Shown: positions 12,329-18,815 of the stretch, in pieces
Layout: each line of letters starts with the position of its first letter
How positions within the stretch are numbered: position 1 is the stretch's first letter
Assembly: GCA_002159155.1 (NCBI GenBank)
Contig: LZRQ01000046.1
Location: forward strand, 1 to 18,815
Direction of reading: 5' to 3'
Length of the DNA: 18,815 bases
Source of the DNA: Firmicutes bacterium ZCTH02-B6
GTDB lineage: Bacteria; Bacillota; Limnochordia; Limnochordales; ZCTH02-B6
Position numbers and translations under genes: made by a program
Notes under the pieces: generated by a model
Told to the model about the DNA's origin: nothing
What the model saw: only the letters and a program-made list of their open reading frames with translations
Databases searched by the model: none

Positions 12329-14665
12329 ATGAACCTCGCACAGGTCCTGGATTGGCTCAGGGGCGATCCCGCCTTTATGGCCAACGTCACCCATTGGGAG
12401 GTGCTGCCGGCCCGGGAAGCCCGCTACGGTGGGTTCCCCGACGGGCTCGACGAGCGCCTGATCGCGGCATTGAAAGCCCGGGGCGTGCGGGACCTGTACA
12501 CCCACCAGACCGAGGCGGTGGCGGCGGCCCTGGCGGGCAAGTCGACGGTGGTGGTCACCCCGACGGCGTCGGGCAAGACCATGTGCTACAACCTCCCGGT
12601 GCTGCACGCCATCTTGCAGGAGCCCGCATCCCGGGCCTTGTACCTTTTCCCGACCAAGGCCCTGGCCCAAGACCAGGTGGCGACCCTCAAGGAGCTCACC
12701 GAGCGCCTGGACGTGGACATCCAGGCCTACGTCTACGACGGCGACACGCCGGCGTCGCTCAGGCCCCACATCCGCCAGGCGGGGCATATCGTCGTCACCA
12801 ACCCGGACATGCTGCACACGGGGATTCTCCCCCACCACACCCGCTGGGTGCGGCTGTTTGAAAACCTCAAGTACGTCATCATCGACGAGCTGCACACATA
12901 CCGGGGCGTGTTTGGTTCGCACGTGGCCAACGTGATCCGGCGCCTGCGGCGCATCTGCCAGTTTTACGGCAGCAACCCGCAGTTTTTGTGCTCCAGCGCC
13001 ACCATCGCCAACCCTAAGGAGCTGGCCGAGCGGCTGACCGGGGTGCCCATGGAGCTCATCGACAACAACGGCGCGCCCCAGGGCGAACGGCACCTCATCG
13101 TCTACAACCCGCCCGTCGTCACCCGGGACGGCCTGCGCCAGCCGGTGCTGCAGGCGGCGCGCCAGGTGGCCGGCCGGTTTCTCCGGCACGACATCCAGAC
13201 CATCGTCTTTGCCCGCTCGCGCCTGGCGACGGAAGTGCTGTTGACGTACTTGAAAGAGGACATGGCCAGGGGCGCCCGCGGCGTGACCACCAAGCGGGCC
13301 GAGGCCATCCGCGGCTACCGCGGCGGGTATTTGCCCAACCAGCGGCGGGAGATCGAGCGGGGCTTGCGCAGCGGCGAGGTGCTGGGCGTCGTCAGCACCA
13401 ACGCGCTGGAGCTCGGCATCGACGTGGGCCAGCTGAACGTGTGCGTCATGGCGGGGTATCCGGGCACCATCGCGAGCACGTGGCAGCAAGCGGGCCGGGC
13501 CGGGCGGCGGCAAGGGGTTTCCGTGGCGGTGCTGGTGGCCTCCAGCGCCCCCTTGGACCAGTACATCGCTACCCACCCCGAGTTTGTCTTTGGCGGATCG
13601 CCCGAGCACGCGCTCATCAATCCGGACAATCTGATGATCCTGGTGAGCCACATCAAGTGCGCCGCGTTTGAGCTGCCCTTTCGGGACGGCGAGGCTTTTG
13701 GCATCGACCCGGCGGGGACCGAGGAGATCTTGAGCTACCTGCAGGACGAGCGCGTCGTGCACCATGCGGGCGGCCAGTGGCACTGGATGAGCGAGAGCTT
13801 TCCGGCCAACGACATTTCCTTGCGCAGCGCGAGCAGCGAGAACTTCGTGATCGTGGACACGACCGACCCGCAGCACCGGGTCATCGGGGAGACCGACCGG
13901 CTGGCGGCCATGACCATGCTGCACACCCACGCCATTTACATCCACGAGGGGCAGCAATACCTGGTGGACCGGCTGGACTGGGACGAGCACCGGGCCTACG
14001 TGCACCGGGTGGACGTGGACTACTACACCGACGCCAACTTGGCGGTCACCATCCGGGTGCTGGACACCTTCCGCTCCGACGCCCAGGGGCCGCTGGAAAA
14101 GCGGTTCGGCGAGGTCATGACCGCCTGGCGGGCGACCATATTCAAGAAGATCAAGCTATACACCCATGAAAACGTGGGCTGGGGCGAAATTCACCTGCCC
14201 GAGGACCAGATGCACACCGCCGCGTGCTGGCTGGAGGTGCCGGAGGCGGTGGCGGCCCGGTTCAAGCCCGACGAGCTGCAGTCGGCCATGGTCGGCACGG
14301 CGCACTTGCTTGAGGCGCTGGCGCCGGTGTTTCTCATGTGCGACCCCAAGGACCTGCGCGCAACGGTGGAGATGAGGGCGCCCCAGACGCAGCGGCCGAC
14401 CATCTACCTTTACGACGCATACCCGGGCGGCATCGGCCTGGCGGAAAAGGCCTACGACTTGTGCACGGCGCTGTTGGACGCGTGCTTGCAGCAGGTGACG
14501 CGCTGCGCCTGCGAGGACGGCTGCCCGGCCTGCGTCGGGCCCGACGCGGGCGGGCGAGCGCCCACCGTGCGCCTGCTGCGGGCGGCCTTGGGGCATGAGC
14601 CGGCGGCGCCCGTCCCCGCCGCGGCCGGCCCGGCGGAGGAGCCGGATCGGCGTGAACTTGCGTGA
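12329..14665 (+). CDS. mrfA: MrfA-like (YprA) DEAD/DEAH helicase with C-terminal Zn-binding domain
   Basis: MrfA is an SF2 3'-5' DNA helicase that, with the nuclease MrfB, repairs mitomycin-C-type lesions in Bacillus subtilis independently of UvrABC. The product (778 residues) has all motifs: TPTASGKT (77-84, motif I), PTKALAQDQ (Ia), DELH (186-189, motif II), SSAT (222-225, motif III), STNALELGIDVG (V) and QAGRAGR (387-393, VI). The C-terminal DUF1998 region has four cysteines, Cys726, Cys728, Cys732 and Cys735 (CACEDGCPAC), for zinc. Length agrees with YprA (about 750). Start: GGGAGG is six bases before the ATG at 12329; the in-frame ATG at 12323 overlaps the ribosome site and is rejected. 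It overlaps mrfB by 14 bases. Confidence 0.95.
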   Translation: MNLAQVLDWLRGDPAFMANVTHWEVLPAREARYGGFPDGLDERLIAALKARGVRDLYTHQTEAVAAALAGKSTVVVTPTASGKTMCYNLPVLHAILQEPASRALYLFPTKALAQDQVATLKELTERLDVDIQAYVYDGDTPASLRPHIRQAGHIVVTNPDMLHTGILPHHTRWVRLFENLKYVIIDELHTYRGVFGSHVANVIRRLRRICQFYGSNPQFLCSSATIANPKELAERLTGVPMELIDNNGAPQGERHLIVYNPPVVTRDGLRQPVLQAARQVAGRFLRHDIQTIVFARSRLATEVLLTYLKEDMARGARGVTTKRAEAIRGYRGGYLPNQRREIERGLRSGEVLGVVSTNALELGIDVGQLNVCVMAGYPGTIASTWQQAGRAGRRQGVSVAVLVASSAPLDQYIATHPEFVFGGSPEHALINPDNLMILVSHIKCAAFELPFRDGEAFGIDPAGTEEILSYLQDERVVHHAGGQWHWMSESFPANDISLRSASSENFVIVDTTDPQHRVIGETDRLAAMTMLHTHAIYIHEGQQYLVDRLDWDEHRAYVHRVDVDYYTDANLAVTIRVLDTFRSDAQGPLEKRFGEVMTAWRATIFKKIKLYTHENVGWGEIHLPEDQMHTAACWLEVPEAVAARFKPDELQSAMVGTAHLLEALAPVFLMCDPKDLRATVEMRAPQTQRPTIYLYDAYPGGIGLAEKAYDLCTALLDACLQQVTRCACEDGCPACVGPDAGGRAPTVRLLRAALGHEPAAPVPAAAGPAEEPDRRELA

Positions 14666-16178
14666 CCGCCTGCGCCTGATGCGGCCGGGAGCGGGCCGCG
14701 CGCCCGAGCCCGGCGAGCCCTCTGGCGAACCCGTTGGCGAATCCTTAGGCAAACCCGCGAGGGAACTCCCGGGCGGCCCCACGGGTCCTCATCTACCCGG
14801 GCCGTCCCTGCCCACCGAGACCGGCGTCGAGCAGCGCGTCGCGGAAACCGCCTGCGGGCCCGTCGTGTACTTGGAACAGACTTTTCCCCTGGACCACCGG
14901 CAAGGCCGGGTCGCGTTGGCGTCTTGCCTGGACGTGCCCAGCCACGGCTGGCAACGGCTCCTGCCCCGGGCGGCCACGGTTGCCCTGGACGCCCGGGAGG
15001 CGGTGTTTGTGGACCTGGAGACAACGGGCCTCGGCCGCGGCACAGGGACGTACGCGTTTTTGGTCGGCATCGGCCGTTTCACCGGCGAGGGCTTTCGCGT
15101 CCGCCAATACTTCATGCGCAACTACCCCGAAGAACCCGCGGTTCTGGCCGCCGTGCGAGCCGAACTTGAAGACGCCCGGTCCCTCATCACCTTCAACGGG
15201 CGCACGTTTGACTGGCCGCTGTTGGAAACCCGGGCGACGCTCAACCGGATGCGGCTGCCGCTGCTGCCCCACCTGGACCTGCTCCACCCCGCGCGGCGGG
15301 TGTGGCGGCCGGTCACCGACAGCTGCAGCCTGGGGCACCTCGAAACGGCCGTCCTGGGCCTGGAGCGGGAGGACGACGTGCCCGGCGCCCTCATCCCGCA
15401 GTTGTACTTCGACTACATCCGCAGCCAAGATCCGGCGCCCCTTGCAGGCGTCTTTCGCCACAACCGGCTGGACATTGTGTCCATGGCGGCCGTCGCCGGC
15501 TACCTGGGCCAGGCCGCGGCGGCGCCGCTGGACGCCGCGCCCGCCGGGACACCCCTTTCGGGCGCGGAAGTGTATGCCCTCGGCCGCCTGCTTTTCGACC
15601 GGGGCGCGCTGGATGAGGCCATCGTCTGTTTCCGGGAAGCCCTAAGGCGGGGCATGCCCCATGCCTTGCGCAGGGAAGCCTACCGGTGGCTTGCCATCGC
15701 GTGCCGGCGCGTGTCGCTGGCGAGCCGCCAGCGGCCGGAGCCGGTCCCCGGGGCGGCAGCGGGTCACGGGGCCCAAGCAGGTCGCGCGGCGGCAGTGGAC
15801 CACGGACCGACGGCGGGCCGCGGGTCGGAACCTGCCCACGCCGCAGCGCCCGCGCCGGATCTCCACGTGGCGGTGCTGCACGATTGGGTGCGCGAGGACG
15901 GCGTGTCCACTTGGCCTTACGTGGAGCTGGCCAAATACTACGAACACCGGGCCCGGGACCTGGAAGCCGCCCGGGCGTGGACGCTTAAGGCCATCGACCT
16001 GGTGCAGCGCCGGCGCATGCTGCGGGGCCTGAGGCCGGCCGCCCCCGGGTGGCCGGCCGGCGCCGCCGACCGGGAGCTGGAAGAGCTCCTGCATCGGCTG
16101 CGCCGCATCGAGGCCAAGCTGGCCTCCCGCGGGCTGCGCTGGGACAGGATGACTGCCCAGAGCGGAATGGGCGAATGA
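14652..16178 (+). CDS. mrfB: MrfB-like (YprB) DEDD exonuclease with TPR tail
   Basis: MrfB is the metal-dependent DEDDh exonuclease partner of MrfA. Numbered from the GTG at 14652 (508 residues), the RNase H-like domain has Asp121 and Glu123 (FVDLETTGL), Asp187 (TFNGRTFDWPLLETR), and His270 with Asp274 (RHNRLDIVSM), the expected catalytic set. A TPR-like segment (EVYALGRLLFDRGALDEAIVCFREAL) follows. Bacillus YprB is about 410 residues; the excess here comes from an N-terminal Gly-Glu-Pro-rich stretch (about 20-45) and an Ala/Gly-rich linker (about 360-400). The start agrees with the B. subtilis-like opening N-L-R-D-R-L-R-L-M and has GGAGGA upstream; it overlaps mrfA by 14 bases. An ATG at 14595 extends the frame but has no ribosome site. 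Confidence 0.93.
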   Translation: MNLRDRLRLMRPGAGRAPEPGEPSGEPVGESLGKPARELPGGPTGPHLPGPSLPTETGVEQRVAETACGPVVYLEQTFPLDHRQGRVALASCLDVPSHGWQRLLPRAATVALDAREAVFVDLETTGLGRGTGTYAFLVGIGRFTGEGFRVRQYFMRNYPEEPAVLAAVRAELEDARSLITFNGRTFDWPLLETRATLNRMRLPLLPHLDLLHPARRVWRPVTDSCSLGHLETAVLGLEREDDVPGALIPQLYFDYIRSQDPAPLAGVFRHNRLDIVSMAAVAGYLGQAAAAPLDAAPAGTPLSGAEVYALGRLLFDRGALDEAIVCFREALRRGMPHALRREAYRWLAIACRRVSLASRQRPEPVPGAAAGHGAQAGRAAAVDHGPTAGRGSEPAHAAAPAPDLHVAVLHDWVREDGVSTWPYVELAKYYEHRARDLEAARAWTLKAIDLVQRRRMLRGLRPAAPGWPAGAADRELEELLHRLRRIEAKLASRGLRWDRMTAQSGMGE

Positions 16179-16319
16179 CCGGTCAAACGAAGGGATAAAC
16201 GTCTCTTTCGTCGTTTCGGGCGCGCGGCGATAACAAAAGTAAGGAAGCCGTTGCCCGGGCGCCGGCTGCCAAGCCCGCGGCCTACCTGCGTCACCGGCCG
16301 CGGCGAGGAGGTGTGCGTG
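16179..16319 (+). other. 141-bp gap between mrfB and the DoxX gene
   Basis: No gene is supported here. A 6-bp inverted repeat (AAACGA ... TCGTTT, about 16189-16219) may end the mrf transcript. An A-rich GATAACAAAAG stretch (about 16229) is the only -10-like sequence; no -35 is clear. Confidence 0.3.
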
Positions 16320-16856
16320 ATGGCCAAAATGATGGAAGTGCCTGAAAATCGTCTTGCTGGAGAGTTGTTCGGCACAACCCGGTTTTCCTGGTTGTGGGCC
16401 ATCTTGCGGATCTACCTGGGCTGGACGTGGTTCCAGTCGGGGTGGGGCAAGGTCGGCAACCCCGCGTGGATGGAGACGGGCGCGGCCCTGAGGGGTTTCT
16501 GGACCAACGCGGTGCAGGTGGAGCCCTCGGCGCGCATCGCGTTTGACTGGTACAGGAGCTTCATCCAGTTCCTGCTGGACGGCGGCCATTACACCTGGTT
16601 CGCCAAGCTGGTCGTTTTCGGCGAGATCTTTGTCGGCCTCGCCCTGATCCTTGGTGCGTTTACCGGCATTGCGGCCTTCTTCGGGGGCTTCATGAACTTT
16701 AACTTCATGATGGCCGGCACCGCCAGCACCAACCCGCTCCTGTACACCATCGCCATCTTGCTGATGCTGGCTTGGAAGGTCGCCGGCTGGTACGGCCTGG
16801 ACCGCTGGCTCTTGCCCAAGCTCGGCACGCCGTGGGGACCGGTGCGGACCCGGTGA
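16320..16856 (+). CDS. DoxX-family membrane protein
   Basis: The product (178 residues) has four membrane helices: about 24-45, 90-110, 112-130 and 138-158. The DoxX/DoxD signature is visible in WLWAILRIYLGWTWFQSGWGKVGNP (24-48) and in LVVFGEIFVGLALILGAFTGIAAFFGGFMNFNFMMAGTAS (96-135). Relatives include the small subunit DoxD of archaeal thiosulfate:quinone oxidoreductase and the MhqP/CatD proteins linked to quinone or thiol stress. The second subunit DoxA is not seen, so thiosulfate oxidation is not supported; a general membrane redox role is an inference. Start: GAGGAGGTG lies six bases before the ATG at 16320. Eight bases separate its stop from the next gene start, so the two are probably co-transcribed. 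Confidence 0.9.
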   Translation: MAKMMEVPENRLAGELFGTTRFSWLWAILRIYLGWTWFQSGWGKVGNPAWMETGAALRGFWTNAVQVEPSARIAFDWYRSFIQFLLDGGHYTWFAKLVVFGEIFVGLALILGAFTGIAAFFGGFMNFNFMMAGTASTNPLLYTIAILLMLAWKVAGWYGLDRWLLPKLGTPWGPVRTR

Positions 16857-16863
16857 CCGGCCG

Positions 16864-18815
16864 GTGACGGGCGTGCGGCACCCGCTGCCCATCCCCCAGG
16901 CCCCTTATCTGGACGGTCCGATCCTTTTGCGGGACGGGCGCCCGGCGTACCTGCGCCGCGCCCGTCCCGACGACTTTGCGGCCGTGCAGGAGCTGCTCCG
17001 GCGCAGCTCCGACACGGCCCGTTTTTTCCGCTTTTTCCACGGCGTGGCCGCCGGCGATCCCGACGCGGCCCGCCGGCTCATCGCCCCGGGCAACGAGCAG
17101 GGCGGCTTGAGCCTTGTGGTCACCGTCGGGCCAAAGGGCCAGGAGCAAATCGTCGCCGTCGGCAGCTACAGCCACACCCACCGGCCCGACGTGGCCGAGG
17201 TCGCGTTTCTGGTGGAGGACGACTACCAAGGGCGCGGCATTGGAACGCTCCTTTTGGAGCGCCTGGCCATGGCGGCCCTGGAGCAGGGCCTCACCGCCCT
17301 CGAGGCTTTCGTCATGGGCGAAAACACGGACATGCTCCACGTGTTCGCCAACAGCGGCTTCCGCGTGGAACAGGGCCCCGGGCCCGAGGGCTGGTACATC
17401 CAGCTGCCCCTTGTGCCCACCGAAGCGGGCGTGCAGCAAATGGAAGCCCGCGACCGCATCGCGACCAGGGCGTCGCTGTACCCCTTCTTCCATCCCCGGG
17501 CGGTGGCCGTCATCGGCGCGTCCCGCGATCCGGCCAGCGCCGGCGCCCAGGTGCTGGCCAACCTGATCACGTCCAACTTCCAAGGCCCAGTCTACCCGGT
17601 CAATCCCAAAGCGCCTTTCGTCATGTCCATCCCCACTTACCCGTCGGTGCTGGACATCCCCGGCCCGGTGGACCTGGCGGTAGTGGCGGTGCCCAGGGCG
17701 GCCGTCATGGACGTGGCGCGGCAGTGCGCCCAAAAGGGCGTCCGGGCCTTGATCGTGCTCACGGCCGGTTTCGCCGAAACCGGGTCGGACGGCGCCGAGG
17801 CCCAGCGGCAGCTGGTGGATCTCGTGCGGGGCTCGGGGATGCGCATGATTGGCCCCAACTGTCTTGGCCTCATCCACGCTCATCCGGATGTGCGGCTCAA
17901 CGCTACATTTGCCGCCACGCCGGTACGGCCCGGAAACCTGGCCATGTCGTCCCAGAGCGGGGCGTTGGGGCTGGCGGTGCTCGAGTACGCCCAGGAGCTG
18001 GGCGTCGGTTTCTCCAGCTTCGTCAGCGTCGGCAACAAGGCCGACGTCTCCGGCAACGACCTGCTGCAATGGTGGGAGGAAGACGAGCACACCAAAGCGA
18101 TTTTGCTGTACCTTGAGTCCTTTGGAAACCCGCGCCGGTTTGCGCGGCTTGCCCGGCGCGTCGCCCGGCGCAAGCCCATCATCGCGGTCAAGAGCGGCCG
18201 CACCGCCGCGGGACAGCGGGCCGCCGGCTCCCACACCGCTGCCCTGGCCAACGACGACGCGATGGTGGACGCCCTTTTCCGCCAGTCGGGAGTCATCCGC
18301 ACCCGTACGCTGCAAGAGATGTTTGACGTGGCGGCGCTTATCGCGCACCAGCCGTTGCCCAAGGGAAACCGGGTGGCCATCCTGACCAACGCAGGCGGCC
18401 CGGCCATCTTGTGTGCGGACGTGTGCGAGGCCGAGGGCTTGTCCTTGCCCACGCTGCCCGCGGACGTACAGGCGCGCCTGCGGGCCCTCCTGCCGCCGGC
18501 TGCCAGCACAGCGAATCCGGTGGACATGATTGCCGGGGCCACCGCCGAGGACTACCGCCGGTGCCTTGAAATCCTGCTCGGAAGCGACGCGTGCGACGCG
18601 GCCATCGTCATCTGCGTGCCGACCCGGGCCGCGGTCGTGCCCGAGGTGGCCAAAGCCGTGGCCGCAGCCCGGGCCACGCAGCCGGACAAGCCCGTCGTCT
18701 GCTGTTTCATGAGCGCCCAGCCTATCGCCCCGCCAGGCCAGGAGCCGCCCATCCGGCCCGTCTACCGGTTTCCCGAATCGGCGGCGCATGCCCTGGCCCG
18801 GGCGGCCCGTTACGC
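16864..18815 (+). CDS. N-terminal GNAT fused to NDP-forming acyl-CoA synthetase (Pat-like; partial, right edge)
   Basis: About 650 residues are visible. The GNAT domain (about 26-185) has the acetyl-CoA-binding loop Q-G-R-G-I-G (122-127) in AFLVEDDYQGRGIGTLLLERL and ends in MLHVFANSGFRVEQGP. It is followed by a CoA-binding Rossmann domain (PRAVAVIGASRDPASAGAQVL, from 211) and the succinyl-CoA-ligase-like alpha part with SSQSGALGLAVLEY and AGSHTAAL, where His457 aligns with the phosphohistidine of ADP-forming acetyl-CoA synthetases. Pat-type protein acetyltransferases with the GNAT at the N-terminus are known in Actinobacteria; E. coli PatZ has the reverse order. Many Pat proteins lose this His, so its presence leaves synthetase activity open. 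Start: a GTG at 16864 with GGTGA seven bases upstream, or a GTG at 16873 with GGTGA five bases upstream. The C-terminus (ATP-grasp) is outside the window. Confidence 0.9.
   Translation, partial: MTGVRHPLPIPQAPYLDGPILLRDGRPAYLRRARPDDFAAVQELLRRSSDTARFFRFFHGVAAGDPDAARRLIAPGNEQGGLSLVVTVGPKGQEQIVAVGSYSHTHRPDVAEVAFLVEDDYQGRGIGTLLLERLAMAALEQGLTALEAFVMGENTDMLHVFANSGFRVEQGPGPEGWYIQLPLVPTEAGVQQMEARDRIATRASLYPFFHPRAVAVIGASRDPASAGAQVLANLITSNFQGPVYPVNPKAPFVMSIPTYPSVLDIPGPVDLAVVAVPRAAVMDVARQCAQKGVRALIVLTAGFAETGSDGAEAQRQLVDLVRGSGMRMIGPNCLGLIHAHPDVRLNATFAATPVRPGNLAMSSQSGALGLAVLEYAQELGVGFSSFVSVGNKADVSGNDLLQWWEEDEHTKAILLYLESFGNPRRFARLARRVARRKPIIAVKSGRTAAGQRAAGSHTAALANDDAMVDALFRQSGVIRTRTLQEMFDVAALIAHQPLPKGNRVAILTNAGGPAILCADVCEAEGLSLPTLPADVQARLRALLPPAASTANPVDMIAGATAEDYRRCLEILLGSDACDAAIVICVPTRAAVVPEVAKAVAAARATQPDKPVVCCFMSAQPIAPPGQEPPIRPVYRFPESAAHALARAARY

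Noticed and set aside
12149..14005. A 618-codon open frame on the minus strand opposite mrfA
   Set aside because: Same cause: mrfA has every helicase motif in frame, and the antisense product has no recognisable domain.
16320..16856. DoxX-family gene as part of a thiosulfate:quinone oxidoreductase
   Set aside because: A DoxA partner is not present and the family is broad, so the specific enzyme name is not supported.
16705..18789. A 694-codon open frame on the minus strand opposite the GNAT-synthetase gene
   Set aside because: It is antisense to a gene with clear domains and motifs. Its translation is rich in Arg, Gly, His and Ala without a recognisable fold. Such frames arise when the third codon position of the real gene is nearly all G or C.
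1..18815. tRNA, rRNA, CRISPR repeats, insertion sequences and phage genes
   Set aside because: I found no clover-leaf candidates, regularly spaced repeats, transposase motifs or terminal inverted repeats with target duplications. All long stretches are accounted for by chromosomal genes.

Overview
The window reads as a high-GC (clearly above 60 %), probably thermophilic and aerobic to microaerobic member of the Bacillota, of the Thermaerobacter / Symbiobacteriia / Limnochordia type. This rests on gene content: Bacillus-type families (DUF3243, YwiC, the MrfA/MrfB pair) occur beside a Thermus-type ba3 oxidase in very G+C-rich DNA. The assignment is an inference; there is no rRNA or other phylogenetic marker here.

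Left part, minus strand (1-5535): a terminal-oxidase and copper-delivery cluster. In transcription order it holds a radical SAM/SPASM protein, a canonical Sco copper chaperone (CPDVC plus His), a PCu(A)C chaperone with a His-rich tail, a Sco-fold protein that has lost every copper ligand, and then ba3 oxidase subunits IIa, II (CuA) and I. Subunit I runs off the left edge. The two copper chaperones probably load the CuA site of subunit II.

Middle part (5516-12112): a regulatory, redox and respiratory-stress block. It contains an OsmC-family peroxidase-like protein whose 5' end overlaps that of the radical SAM gene head to head, a Crp/Fnr regulator with a long structured leader, a small DUF3243 protein, a DUF2249-YwiC pair, two polytopic membrane proteins related to NnrS / orphan heme-copper subunit I proteins, a MIP18-family Fe-S maturation protein and a 7Fe-type ferredoxin. 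Three TGTGA-N6-TCACA-type operators lie upstream of three divergent or separate transcription units, each at nearly the same distance from a TAC-type -10 hexamer with no -35. The local Crp/Fnr protein carries a CRP-type recognition helix (R-E-x3-R) and lacks both an Fe-S cysteine cluster and a cAMP-binding signature. This points to a small local regulon, plausibly for nitric oxide, low oxygen or heme status, and is the most interesting feature of the window.

Right part, plus strand (12329-18815): the mrfA-mrfB DNA repair operon (helicase plus DEDD exonuclease), a DoxX-family membrane protein, and an N-terminal GNAT fused to an NDP-forming acyl-CoA synthetase, cut by the right edge. Intergenic gaps are all under 300 bp. 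I see no tRNA, rRNA, CRISPR array, insertion sequence or phage gene.
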